The notes below the pieces were generated by a model. That model saw nothing but the letters and a program-made list of their open reading frames with translations, was not told the origin of the DNA and did no database searches. A stretch of DNA of 37,137 nucleotides, from positions 1 to 37,137 of the forward strand of contig JABDMM010000031.1 in NCBI GenBank assembly GCA_013001465.1. The letters run 5' to 3'. The stretch comes from Chitinophagales bacterium. GTDB taxonomy: Bacteria; Bacteroidota; Bacteroidia; Chitinophagales; JABDMM01. This document shows positions 7,450 through 15,608 of the stretch, piece after piece (within the stretch, counting starts at the first letter, position 1; every line of letters begins with the position of its first letter). A program made the position numbers and the translations under genes.

Positions 7450-9021
7450 TTAGTATCCTGGGTTTTGTTGCAAATTTGTATTCGCAACCACATCTGCCTG
7501 TGGCAATGGAAAGAGTTTAAAATGAGACGGCAAAGCTGAACCTTGTGGTGTCATTGCATCTCCTCCTTTAAAAGTCCACACATAACTTCCACTGGTGAAT
7601 AAACCAAATCGAATTAGATCTGTTCTTCGGTGTGCTTCCCAGAACAATTCTTTTGCTCTTTCATCGATAATAAAGGGAAGATCGATCATGCTTACATTCT
7701 GAGAGCTGTTGCCAAAAGATCTTACTCTAAGCAAATTGATATAGTTTATTGCAGTTGCCATATCGCCTCCAGCGCCACCGCGAAGAACTGCTTCAGCATA
7801 CATAAGGTAAAAATCGGCAAGTCTGAACAAAGGAAAGTCTGTATCCACAAACTCTACATCAACTCCGGGAACTCCGGTTGATGAAATATTCTTAAACTTT
7901 TCAATGGCATAACCCTGACTAAATGTCCCGCGCTCTGTAATATCTTTTTGCTGACCATCCTTATAAAACAGGTATCTCCCATCTGTGGTGTCTTCATATA
8001 TATCTACAAATTCCGGAGTTGCTCTGTACCCGGCCCATCCGGTATTGATCCCATAATCAGCCGGAACCATTGTTCCACCTACAGGCGCATGTGTAAGAAA
8101 GGTAGTCCCTCCGTATGTCTGTGTATTGTCGCCCTCAAAAGTGACAGGAAATATTATCTCGTTTGACAAATGATTATCTGTCAAAAACAAATGCGTGTAT
8201 TCAGGTTCAAGCGTATAACCGGCATCAATTATCTTGTTGCAGTAGGTGAGACATTCTGTGTACTTCGGAGTATTGATATAAACCTCGGCATTCAGATACA
8301 GTTTAGCGAGCACTGACCATACAGCAGCCTGATCTGCTCTTGCGTATTCATGCATTCTTGCCGGGATAAGGTCATCTTCAATTTCAAGCAATTCCGATTC
8401 AACATAATCAAAAAGATCTGCTCTGTTTATCTGTGGTGGGAAATTGGATCCTGGCTTATCTGCTTCAGTCACAAATGGTACGTTGCCGAATAAATCGATC
8501 GCATGATAGTAAGCCAAGGCACGAATAAAGCGAGCTTCGTTTCTGTACAGTCTGATAATTTCTTTTTCAGTTTGTGAAAAACCACGATCGTCCATTTTAC
8601 TTTCTGAGGATTCACGAATGAACTCATTACATAGCACAACCTGGAAAAATATTCTCGAATACATCCCATTGAACCAGGGGTTGAGAGAGTTAAAGTTGTT
8701 AAATGTCAAATCGGCTATACCAGGATCATTCCAGGCACATACAGCTTCATCGGTTGTAAGGACATTCAGGTTCCACAAGATTCGAATATACTGGGAGAAT
8801 CCTTCGTCAATTCCGCTGATATCACCACTTCCAGCAGGTCCTGAGTTACCAGTTGTGGCAAGTCCTGCATAGATCTTAGCGAGTACATTTATGTAATTCT
8901 CCGGATCTTCATACACTGTGGTAGTGTTCACACCAAATGGCGGTTCCAGATCGAGATCGTTAAAGCATGAAGTAATGCTCAATGATGTTCCTATTAAAAT
9001 TATAATTAGTATCCGTTTCAT
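7450..9021 (-). CDS. SusD/RagB family nutrient-binding outer-membrane lipoprotein
   Basis: SusD-type proteins sit on the cell surface as lids over SusC porins and deliver glycans or peptides to them. This 523-residue protein has a lipoprotein signal (KRILIIILIGTSLSITSC, Cys at residue 19). It also has the family hallmarks: the helical TPR-like core (EARFIRALAYYHAIDLFGNVPFV, then AAVWSVLAKLYLNAEVY), FPLFRLADFYLMYAEAVLRGG, IDERAKELFWEAHRRTDLIRFG, and the terminal FPLPQADVVANTNLQQNPGY. It lies 20 nt downstream of susC on the same strand. No glycosidase, peptidase or regulator gene adjoins the pair, so the substrate is unknown. Confidence 0.96.
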   Translation of the reverse strand: MKRILIIILIGTSLSITSCFNDLDLEPPFGVNTTTVYEDPENYINVLAKIYAGLATTGNSGPAGSGDISGIDEGFSQYIRILWNLNVLTTDEAVCAWNDPGIADLTFNNFNSLNPWFNGMYSRIFFQVVLCNEFIRESSESKMDDRGFSQTEKEIIRLYRNEARFIRALAYYHAIDLFGNVPFVTEADKPGSNFPPQINRADLFDYVESELLEIEDDLIPARMHEYARADQAAVWSVLAKLYLNAEVYINTPKYTECLTYCNKIIDAGYTLEPEYTHLFLTDNHLSNEIIFPVTFEGDNTQTYGGTTFLTHAPVGGTMVPADYGINTGWAGYRATPEFVDIYEDTTDGRYLFYKDGQQKDITERGTFSQGYAIEKFKNISSTGVPGVDVEFVDTDFPLFRLADFYLMYAEAVLRGGAGGDMATAINYINLLRVRSFGNSSQNVSMIDLPFIIDERAKELFWEAHRRTDLIRFGLFTSGSYVWTFKGGDAMTPQGSALPSHFKLFPLPQADVVANTNLQQNPGY

Positions 9022-9041
9022 TGTTTCGGGATTATATTTTT

Positions 9042-12014
9042 TTAAAAGTCAAGATTCAGTTGTACAATAAATGTTCTCGGACGTGGGAAAATCCTCTTGT
9101 CGATTCCATCGGGTACTTCAGGATCAAGCCCTGAATAGCCGCTTATCACTAAAACATTGTTCATTATAGCTGATATCCTCAAATTCATTAAGTCATTAGC
9201 AACTCTACCAAAGTTATACCCGACATAGAGGTTATCTAATCTCACATAAGAAGCGTTCTCGAGATATATATCAGAGAAGTACTGAGGATCGATAAATTCC
9301 GTTTCATAAAAGTTTGTCGTCGCATTATATAAGGTGTTAACACCACCAACAGTATTATAGTTAGCCCGGTCAGAATTTATATTGTTGTAAACATAATTTC
9401 CGAAGTCACCGCGCATCGATAAACCGGCATTCCATTTCTTATGAGTAAAAGCGACAAATAGACCAGCATAAAAATCGGGATCGGGATTTTCGATCTGTCG
9501 GAAATCATTAGCATTTACAACCGAGTCTCCGTTTATGTCAGCATAAGCTCCTTCAATAGGATTACCATCTTCATCGTACAACTGCTCATACAGGTAGAAT
9601 GAATTGATCGGAAAACCTACAGATTGTATCTGTATATTGTTTCCTACTCCACCGTTGATACCACCAACCAAAATTCCCGGATCGTCTGGATCCTGGATCT
9701 TTGTGAGTCTTGTGATCTTGTTTTTATTAGCTGTTCCGTTAAAACCAATCTCCAAAGTTGTGTTATCCTTATCGATGACCATAACGCCAATATTAAATTC
9801 GATCCCCTTGTTTTCCAAGGTTCCAACATTCGTTAGGATTCGGTTCGTAAAGTTAGAACCTGCAGGTACCGGAATGTCACCGATCAGGTCTTCAGTCTTT
9901 TTATAATATATATCAACTGCACCGTTGACTCTGTTATTCCATATTCCGAAATCAACACCTGCATTATAAGAACTGGTTTCTTCCCATTTAATATTACCAT
10001 CAAAACCATCTGGTCTCATAACGGTGTAAAATGTGTCACCAAACTGATATTGCGCCGTTAAATCCCCTTCGGAGTAATTGGCTATGTATGGATAGTCATT
10101 ATTAATATCCTGCTGACCAACAACACCCCAACCGAGACGAAACTTAAGATAAGAAAGACCTGCAGAGCCTTTAAGCCAAGGCTCTTGGCTTACATTCCAA
10201 GCAAATGCCACAGAAGGGAAAAGCCCCCACCTTGTATCCGGACTAAAGCGCGATGAACCATCATTCCTTAATGTAACCGTTAAGAGATATTTTTCTTTAT
10301 ACCCAAGATTTGCTCTTCCGAAAAATGACATAAGCGCATTGGCAGCTTGAGTAGGATTCACTCCTGCCGGTTTTGTTGTATCTCCAAGAGCATTCAGCTC
10401 TGGAAAAGCAGGTTTAAAAGATTCCCATTCCTGAAATGAGTAACCACCTGTCAGATCGATCTTACTGTTTATCGCATTTAACTCTTTTCGGTAATTCAGA
10501 TAAAACTCGATCAACCTGTTATCTTTCTCGTGCTCAAATTTTGTCGCCAATCCATCGTTTGTAAAGTTTGATGCTGCAGTCTCCGGTATAAGAATACTAC
10601 CCTTGCTTCTCGCTATGTCTGTACCAAGATTCAGATTTGCTCTCAATTCTGGTAAGAAATGAAAACGATAATCCAGTTCGATATTCCCAATAAAACGATT
10701 TACGCTACTCTCATCATCCTTCTGTTCTATCAATCCTAATGGATTCCTTGCGGCGAGTGGATTCGGATTACTTCCTGTTGTCCATTCGAAATATCCACCA
10801 AAGCTTTCGTCTCCTGAAAATACAGGTTGTGTAGGATCAAAATTCGTAGCTGCTCCAATTGCGTCCTGGTTTGCAAAGAAGTTCTGAGTATTGAAGTACT
10901 TTGCGTTTACATTTACCTTTAAATGATCCTTAAAAAACGAAGGAGACAGATTGACCGAACCCCCTACCCTGTCAAGAGTTGCGCGCTTTAGAATTCCATT
11001 CTCATGAAAGTACTCAAGTGAAACACGATATGGAAGACCTTTAATTCCTCCTGTAATTGTGAGGTCATTGTCTGTTGTAAAACCTAATTGATAAATTTCT
11101 TTTTGCCAGTCGGTATTTTCAGTTCCTAATCTGCTCGCTTCAGTTGCTGTTCCATAAGCATTCACTAAATCTCGGAATTGATCACCGTCCATAACATCGA
11201 TATAATTCGTGATCATGGATACGCCATTGCTGGTGCTAAAGCCTACACGAACCTTCTTTTCATCTATCGCTTTGCCCTTCTTTGTGGTGATAATGATGAC
11301 ACCATTCGCAGCACGTGATCCATATATAGCTGCTGCAGAAGCATCTTTTAAAACGGAAATATTATCGATATCATCCGGATTGACAAGACTGAGGGCATTT
11401 CCAGCTCCATCAATACCATCATTATCCAGAGGAACACCATCAATTACAATTAAAGGATCATTGCTTGCGTTGAGCGATGTACCACCTCTAATTCTGATCT
11501 TGCTTCCTGCTCCAGGCATTCCACTATTTGATGTGATCTTTACTCCCGGAATTTTACCTACAACCAATTGTTCCGGAGTGGTGACATTTCCTGTTTGGAA
11601 TCTATCTGAAGAAATAGAGGTCACAGATCCCGTCAGATCTTTAACCTCAGTGCTTCCATATCCTACAACTATAGCCTCATTAAGCATCAGGATATCTTCA
11701 GCCATAGTAATATTCTTTGTTATTGTCTGTCCTTCGGCAAAGGTTATGCTCTCTTTTACTGTACTGAAACCTAAATAGGAAAACACAACGAGTTGATTTC
11801 CAGCTTTGATCCCTCCGATCTTATAATTGCCATCAATATCCGTAATTCCACCGATCGTCGTTCCTTCAAGATAAATAGAAGCACCGATAAGACCTTCCCC
11901 GCTTTCATCCGTGATCTTTCCGCTAATAGTCGCAGTCTGACCAAAAGCCACCACCGGGATGCAAAAAATGATCAGAAAAATGACCTTCTTCAAAACAGCG
12001 ATATTATCAATCAT
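9042..12014 (-). CDS. SusC/RagA family TonB-dependent outer-membrane transporter
   Basis: A TonB-dependent outer-membrane channel of about 990 residues that works with the adjacent SusD. The signal peptide is MIDNIAVLKKVIFLIIFCIPVVAFGQ. A carboxypeptidase-like regulatory domain follows (TISGKITDESGEGLIGASIYLEGT), then the TonB-box region (NEAIVVGYGS). The plug holds the SusC signature (IRIRGGTSLNASNDPLIVIDG, then LKDASAAAIYGSRAANGVI), and a long beta-barrel ends in PRPRTFIVQLNLDF with a terminal Phe. An in-frame TTG at 12071 would add 19 polar residues ahead of the signal peptide, so I chose the ATG at 12014. No STN domain or neighbouring anti-sigma gene is seen. Confidence 0.96.
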   Translation of the reverse strand: MIDNIAVLKKVIFLIIFCIPVVAFGQTATISGKITDESGEGLIGASIYLEGTTIGGITDIDGNYKIGGIKAGNQLVVFSYLGFSTVKESITFAEGQTITKNITMAEDILMLNEAIVVGYGSTEVKDLTGSVTSISSDRFQTGNVTTPEQLVVGKIPGVKITSNSGMPGAGSKIRIRGGTSLNASNDPLIVIDGVPLDNDGIDGAGNALSLVNPDDIDNISVLKDASAAAIYGSRAANGVIIITTKKGKAIDEKKVRVGFSTSNGVSMITNYIDVMDGDQFRDLVNAYGTATEASRLGTENTDWQKEIYQLGFTTDNDLTITGGIKGLPYRVSLEYFHENGILKRATLDRVGGSVNLSPSFFKDHLKVNVNAKYFNTQNFFANQDAIGAATNFDPTQPVFSGDESFGGYFEWTTGSNPNPLAARNPLGLIEQKDDESSVNRFIGNIELDYRFHFLPELRANLNLGTDIARSKGSILIPETAASNFTNDGLATKFEHEKDNRLIEFYLNYRKELNAINSKIDLTGGYSFQEWESFKPAFPELNALGDTTKPAGVNPTQAANALMSFFGRANLGYKEKYLLTVTLRNDGSSRFSPDTRWGLFPSVAFAWNVSQEPWLKGSAGLSYLKFRLGWGVVGQQDINNDYPYIANYSEGDLTAQYQFGDTFYTVMRPDGFDGNIKWEETSSYNAGVDFGIWNNRVNGAVDIYYKKTEDLIGDIPVPAGSNFTNRILTNVGTLENKGIEFNIGVMVIDKDNTTLEIGFNGTANKNKITRLTKIQDPDDPGILVGGINGGVGNNIQIQSVGFPINSFYLYEQLYDEDGNPIEGAYADINGDSVVNANDFRQIENPDPDFYAGLFVAFTHKKWNAGLSMRGDFGNYVYNNINSDRANYNTVGGVNTLYNATTNFYETEFIDPQYFSDIYLENASYVRLDNLYVGYNFGRVANDLMNLRISAIMNNVLVISGYSGLDPEVPDGIDKRIFPRPRTFIVQLNLDF

Positions 12015-12078
12015 ATGTATAAGTTTAGTATTAAGGTAAATGCGTCGAGGTCGGAGTAAATGGGACTTCAAAGCACTG

Positions 12079-12112
12079 CAAATTTTACAAAAATTATCGA
12101 AAAAAATGCAAA
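12079..12112 (-). promoter_or_regulatory. candidate promoter of susC-susD
   Basis: On the minus strand TTTG (12112-12109) is followed 21 nt later by TAAAATTTG (12087-12079), close to the Bacteroidota TTTG/TAnnTTTG pattern with one extra base in the -7 box. The susC ATG lies 65 nt downstream. Confidence 0.35.
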
Positions 12113-12205
12113 AAGTTTACAGTTTGGAAGATATGCTATTTTCTCTAATAGACGAAAATGTTATACTGAGAGTAGCTTTCAGTAATAAAAAATGACATAG
12201 TAACT

Positions 12206-13006
12206 TCAGAAAATTCCCGGGATCAGGACTTTGCGTGATTTGGGATAATCGGGGAAGCTTTCCTGATACCAGCGATGTGTTGAAATTGATCGAGGGATCA
12301 AATTGGCCGCTGAGATTAGAAAGATAAAGACTCCACCAGGTGACATTGTGAGAATCATAAACCCTGACCATGCGATCAATTCACTTAAATATTGAGCTGA
12401 ACTAACATAATTGAATAAACCTCCATAAGGAATGAAATACCTTCTCTTATCAGAAATGTTATCCAATCTTAGTTTCCGCAAGATAGAATCAGATCTGACG
12501 ATATTATAAAAACCGAAAAGGTAAATAGTCAACCCGATTATAAATGGTGCTGAAAGAAGATAATCGTTTGTAATAAAACTGGCATATTCTGTGATCCATA
12601 ATGCATTTAAATAACCATGAAGGCTTGTCACGATCATACCGATAAGTACAACTGAAAAGTGAAAAGATCTCTTTCCACTGTGATCGATCATTCGCAAGGG
12701 GAATAGTATTCCTCGATAACCGTAATGCATGATCCAAACGGTAAGTAAAAATAGGGATACAGCTTCATATGCATCTGAACCCCGCAAGTAAAAGTATATG
12801 AAGCTTATCAACGCTGGTAGTTCCATCAGAAACCATCCTGTTTTTGATCTGAACTTAAAACCCTTCATCGCAGAACTAAACCGACCATAAGGAGTTTTCA
12901 TAACTAAGGCCCCGAAAACAGTAAAAACGATCAAGCCAAAAGCGATGTAAGTCAATAGCTGATAAGAAGAGGGAGAAGAAGTAAAAGAGTGCCAGGCATA
13001 TTGCAT
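12206..13006 (-). CDS. steroid 5-alpha-reductase (SRD5A) family membrane protein
   Basis: A 266-residue polytopic membrane protein with about six hydrophobic segments. The C-terminus (FIPYGGLFNYVSSAQYLSEL, then SISTHRWYQESFPDYPKSRKVLIPGIF) is the NADPH-binding signature region of 3-oxo-5-alpha-steroid 4-dehydrogenases. Family members reduce an enone double bond in steroids or other lipids. The bacterial substrate is generally unknown, and steroid reduction should not be assumed here. The gene is on the same strand as susC/susD but upstream of the susC promoter region, so it is probably a separate unit. It is divergent from tRNA-Gly. Confidence 0.82.
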   Translation of the reverse strand: MQYAWHSFTSSPSSYQLLTYIAFGLIVFTVFGALVMKTPYGRFSSAMKGFKFRSKTGWFLMELPALISFIYFYLRGSDAYEAVSLFLLTVWIMHYGYRGILFPLRMIDHSGKRSFHFSVVLIGMIVTSLHGYLNALWITEYASFITNDYLLSAPFIIGLTIYLFGFYNIVRSDSILRKLRLDNISDKRRYFIPYGGLFNYVSSAQYLSELIAWSGFMILTMSPGGVFIFLISAANLIPRSISTHRWYQESFPDYPKSRKVLIPGIF

Positions 13007-13057
13007 GGAGCGAATATAGGAATAGAGAAAATATCTTTTAATTATAGGGAATGAAAC

Positions 13058-13090
13058 TTTTTATACTTCCGTATCAATTTTCTATATTTG
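13058..13090 (+). promoter_or_regulatory. candidate promoter of tRNA-Gly
   Basis: TATATTTG at 13083-13090 matches the -7 consensus TAnnTTTG, with a T-rich -33 region (CTTTTTA) about 20 nt upstream. The implied start is about ten bases before the tRNA. Confidence 0.5.
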
Positions 13091-13105
13091 CTGACCTAAA
13101 TTTCA

Positions 13106-13178
13106 GCGAGAATAGCTCAGTTGGTAGAGCACAACCTTGCCAAGGTTGGGGTCGCGGGTTCGAGTCCCGTTTCTCGCT
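13106..13178 (+). tRNA. tRNA-Gly (GCC)
   Basis: The 73-nt cloverleaf has acceptor GCGAGAA/TTCTCGC, D arm GCTC-AGTTGGTAGA-GC, anticodon arm CAACC-TTGCCAA-GGTTG with anticodon GCC at 13139-13141, and T arm GCGGG-TTCGAGT-CCCGT. Discriminator is T. CCA is not encoded. Confidence 0.97.
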
Positions 13179-13180
13179 CA

Positions 13181-13195
13181 TTTTCAATTTTTCAA
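13181..13195. repeat. left inverted repeat flanking the four-helix-bundle gene
   Basis: TTTTCAATTTTTCAA lies just after tRNA-Gly. Its reverse complement TTGAAAAATTGAAA occurs twice (13637-13650 and 13660-13673) on the far side of the gene at 13254-13616. The surrounding bases to 13222 are similar low-complexity TTTCAA words. Confidence 0.5.
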
Positions 13196-13253
13196 ATTTC
13201 AATTTTCAATTTATCAAGTTGACGGTTGATATTTTACGTTTTGAGTTTGTTGT

Positions 13254-13616
13254 GTGAGGAAATATGATTTGAAGGATCGTACTAAATATTTTGCGATTCG
13301 GGTTTTGAAAGAAGTTGGTGCTATTAGAAAAACATACGAATCTGTTATTGTTGTTAAACAAATGATTCGTTCTGTCACATCTGTAGCCTCAAACTATCGT
13401 GCCGCTTGCAATGCAAGATCAGACAAAGAGTTCTTTGCTAAATTATGTATTGTTGTTGAAGAAGCTGATGAGTCACTATTCTGGCTAGAAATCATAGAGG
13501 CGATGGGATGGCTTCCAAATCAAGTAATAGATGAGTTAATGAATGAAAGTCATCAATTAGTTAAAATTTTCAATTCATCAAAATACACAATCAAACAAAA
13601 ACTCAATAAAGAATAA
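13254..13616 (+). CDS. four-helix bundle protein (23S rRNA intervening-sequence protein family)
   Basis: A 120-residue all-helical protein. The sequence (YDLKDRTKYFAIRVLKEV, then SVTSVASNYRAACNARSDKEFFAKLCIVVEEADESLFWLEII) matches the family first described in 23S rRNA intervening sequences. Stand-alone copies are common in Bacteroidota, and relatives (Avd) are accessory proteins of diversity-generating retroelements. No reverse transcriptase or rRNA is present here. Members are thought to bind nucleic acid as pentamers, but the biological role is unknown. The frame opens with GTG; no in-frame ATG lies near the conserved start. It sits between two tRNA genes and is flanked by inverted AT-rich repeats, which suggests it arrived as a small element. 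Confidence 0.85.
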   Translation: MRKYDLKDRTKYFAIRVLKEVGAIRKTYESVIVVKQMIRSVTSVASNYRAACNARSDKEFFAKLCIVVEEADESLFWLEIIEAMGWLPNQVIDELMNESHQLVKIFNSSKYTIKQKLNKE

Positions 13617-13636
13617 TGAGGTGAGAATTCATAAAC

Positions 13637-13673
13637 TTGAAAAATTGAAATTTGATAACTTGAAAAATTGAAA
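13637..13673. repeat. right inverted repeat, two direct copies
   Basis: TTGAAAAATTGAAA at 13637-13650 and again at 13660-13673 is the reverse complement of the repeat at 13181-13195, on the other side of the four-helix-bundle gene. Confidence 0.5.
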
Positions 13674-13680
13674 CGTATCC

Positions 13681-13766
13681 GCCCGGGTGGTGGAATTGGT
13701 AGACACGCAGGACTTAAAATCCTGTGGGCAGTAATGTCCGTGTGGGTTCAAGTCCCACCCCGGGTA
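13681..13766 (+). tRNA. tRNA-Leu (UAA)
   Basis: The 86-nt class II tRNA has acceptor GCCCGGG/CCCGGGT (one G-T pair), a 3-bp D stem GTG/CAC, anticodon arm CAGGA-CTTAAAA-TCCTG with anticodon TAA at 13715-13717, a standard leucine variable arm, and T arm GTGGG-TTCAAGT-CCCAC. Discriminator is A. CCA is not encoded. Confidence 0.97.
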
Positions 13767-13827
13767 CTTTTTTCAAGTTTGAGTTTTTGAAGGTTGAATT
13801 TTTGAATCCTTACCAACAAGCTAGCCC

Positions 13828-14020
13828 TCAATCCCACAATCCCACAATCCCAAAATCCCTCAATTCACAAAAGCCTCAATTCACAAAAGCCTCAATCCAT
13901 AATCCCAACCACTCTTAATCTCTTAATCTCTTAATCACAATTCTCTAAACCTCTACATCCTCAATCCCTCAATCCCTCAATCCCTCAATCCCACAATCCC
14001 ACAATCCCTCAATCCCTCAA
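13828..14020. repeat. degenerate octamer tandem array, unit TCAATCCC
   Basis: Almost the whole 193-bp stretch between tRNA-Leu and the dps terminator reads in an 8-nt register on the plus strand. The right part (13961-14020) has 7.5 units of TCAATCCC/ACAATCCC with little variation. The left part holds units such as TCAATCCC, ACAATCCC and TAATCTCT, plus a twofold 16-mer TCAATTCACAAAAGCC. The plus strand is nearly devoid of G. No coding frame fits an 8-nt period. The rest of the 343-nt gap has TTGAA words (13775-13807) and the dps terminator. Confidence 0.85.
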
Positions 14021-14023
14021 TAA

Positions 14024-14052
14024 AATAAAAAAAGGCGAGTTCCCCCGCCTTT
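14024..14052 (-). terminator. Rho-independent terminator of dps
   Basis: On the minus strand stem AAAGGCG/CGCCTTT with an 8-nt loop is followed by a T-rich tail. It lies 58 nt past the dps stop and just before the octamer array. Confidence 0.8.
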
Positions 14053-14109
14053 CAATACTCTACTTAAAAACATCAACCCTGTAAAAAATCTGGAGATCTA
14101 TACTCCTAT

Positions 14110-14673
14110 TTAGTTGTTCTTTGATGTGATCGCTTCGTTTAACCATGCTGTGAACATCCAATGTCTCTTTTCCAAGTTCTTGATATATGTATTGATCATA
14201 TCCTCCGTTCCTACATCACCGATCTCTATCGCTGCATCAGCTACATCTACCATCATCGATAAGAGCGTCTCGAAATCATGTAAAGTTTCTTTTACCATCA
14301 TCTCACCTGATAGATCCGTACCAACTTCCTTGATCTCTGAGGCCTCAAGATATTCTTTTAATGTACTTACAGGAGTCTGTCCAAACACACGCACTCTCTC
14401 GGCTAATTCGTCAATATTCAACTTAGCCATATCATATAGCTCTTCAAAGATCTCATGGAGTTCGAAGAAGTCATTTCCCTTGACATTCCAGTGGAAATTT
14501 CGCATTTTCTGATAATGCACATGATAATTAGATATGAGCGTATTCAGGCTGGATATAATACTTAGTGTTTCCATACCTGTGTACCCAAGATTTTTATAGA
14601 TACGCTTACCGGATGGCTGCACTTCTAACTTTTTTATTTTTTTCTCTTTTGCTTTTTTTACTGACATATTCAT
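14110..14673 (-). CDS. dps: Dps family ferritin-like DNA-protection protein
   Basis: Dps forms a 12-mer shell that oxidises Fe(II) with hydrogen peroxide, stores the iron and can coat DNA under starvation or oxidative stress. The intersubunit ferroxidase ligands are visible: H61 (NFHWNVKG), H73 (FELHEIF), and D88 and E92 (NIDELAER). The 187-residue protein has a lysine-rich N-terminal tail (VKKAKEKKIKK), of the kind that binds DNA in other Dps proteins. The frame opens MNMSVKK, so either of two Met codons could be the start. It has its own terminator and a palindrome 36 nt or more upstream of the start, and is probably monocistronic. Confidence 0.95.
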   Translation of the reverse strand: MNMSVKKAKEKKIKKLEVQPSGKRIYKNLGYTGMETLSIISSLNTLISNYHVHYQKMRNFHWNVKGNDFFELHEIFEELYDMAKLNIDELAERVRVFGQTPVSTLKEYLEASEIKEVGTDLSGEMMVKETLHDFETLLSMMVDVADAAIEIGDVGTEDMINTYIKNLEKRHWMFTAWLNEAITSKNN

Positions 14674-14708
14674 ATTTGTTTGTTTATATATTAAATGCTT
14701 TTACACCC

Positions 14709-14724
14709 TATATTGTTCAATATA
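14709..14724 (-). promoter_or_regulatory. palindrome upstream of dps, possible operator
   Basis: TATATTGAACAATATA is a perfect 7+2+7 inverted repeat located 36-51 nt upstream of the dps start codon, where a stress-responsive regulator could bind. It is not a good match to the PerR or OxyR sites I know. The rest of the 270-nt gap up to the phosphatase gene shows only weak inverted repeats. Confidence 0.35.
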
Positions 14725-14943
14725 TACCAAAATATTTTATAACTGACTACCAATGGTTTACAGAGCACTATTGGTGCATTAACTATGAATCAAAGCTTCA
14801 AGTGGAAAAGTAGTTACTGTAGATCGTAACTCTACCTATCGCTCTTAAGAGGCTATTATTGTTAAGATCCATAAGAGTTTACCGATCCAAAGATCATTTC
14901 TTTGGTCAATGAAATTAGAAAAATAGAAAGCCAGATAACCCTC

Positions 14944-15570
14944 TCAACAATCAAATATCTCAAGGTGCTCCGTACAGTTCTTAAGAAGCATTTTGAAATT
15001 TTCTCCGTCATAACTTAGCTTGTAAAGAGTAAGATTTGCATGATCAAACTGGTCCATTTGTGACAAGTCCTTTCCCAGCATGGTACACAACATAATTCTC
15101 ATCGTTCTTCCATGTGTGCATATCAAAGCTTTAGAAAAGTCTTCCGACTTCAACTCATCAATAAATGGTACCAATCGTTCTTGTACATCAAGCGGAGACT
15201 CGCCTCCTTCAGTTCTATGATTAAGATCTCCCTCTATCCAGGAATTCACGATCTTAAAGTAATCCAACTTCATATCCGGCGAGCTGCGCAAACCTTCATA
15301 AATCCCCCAACTGATCTCATCGATATGTGGGCGTTCTTCATACCTGATACCTCCCTCTATTATCTGCTTAACGGTTTGTTTCGTTCGAATCAGTGTAGAT
15401 GTATACAGTATATCAAAATTGATACTGCCATATTTTTCGTAAAACGCTCCGGCTTGTTTACGTCCGGTTTCATTTAGTGGCGCATCTACACCTCTACCCT
15501 GTACGATACCTTTAAGATTGTAATCGGTCTGACCGTGACGGATTATATATAGTTCTTTAGCATGACTCAT
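14944..15570 (-). CDS. histidine phosphatase family (phosphoglycerate mutase-like) protein
   Basis: A 208-residue member of the histidine phosphatase superfamily. H12 in IIRHGQTDYN is the phosphorylated residue, and H153 in CTHGRTMR is the second catalytic histidine. SWGIYEG carries the acid/base region. Members dephosphorylate small sugar phosphates or alpha-ribazole phosphate, or act as cofactor-dependent phosphoglycerate mutases. The length and the HGRTMR motif fit a broad-specificity phosphatase better than a glycolytic mutase, and no cobalamin genes are nearby. It lies 38 nt downstream of the SprB-repeat gene on the same strand and may share its transcript. Confidence 0.85.
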   Translation of the reverse strand: MSHAKELYIIRHGQTDYNLKGIVQGRGVDAPLNETGRKQAGAFYEKYGSINFDILYTSTLIRTKQTVKQIIEGGIRYEERPHIDEISWGIYEGLRSSPDMKLDYFKIVNSWIEGDLNHRTEGGESPLDVQERLVPFIDELKSEDFSKALICTHGRTMRIMLCTMLGKDLSQMDQFDHANLTLYKLSYDGENFKMLLKNCTEHLEIFDC

Positions 15571-15608
15571 TGCTTCAAAGTTAACGAATCATAGCTTTCG
15601 ACAAAAAA

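Noticed and set aside
7342-7539. 65-codon plus-strand frame after ade
   Set aside because: It runs through the CGCAGAG repeat and then antisense to the conserved susD C-terminus, with no domain or signal.
11209-11778. 189-codon plus-strand frame inside the susC region
   Set aside because: It lies antisense to the conserved SusC plug domain and has a hydrophobic, composition-driven sequence with no motif. It is a shadow of susC.
12015-12071. 19-residue N-terminal extension of SusC from a TTG codon
   Set aside because: It would place a polar basic stretch before a normal signal peptide. The ATG at 12014 gives a standard signal.
12107-12196. 29-codon plus-strand frame upstream of susC
   Set aside because: Very short, overlaps the predicted susC promoter and has no supporting feature.
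13828-14020. CRISPR array
   Set aside because: Units are 8 nt and contiguous with no 30-40 nt spacers, and no cas gene is present.
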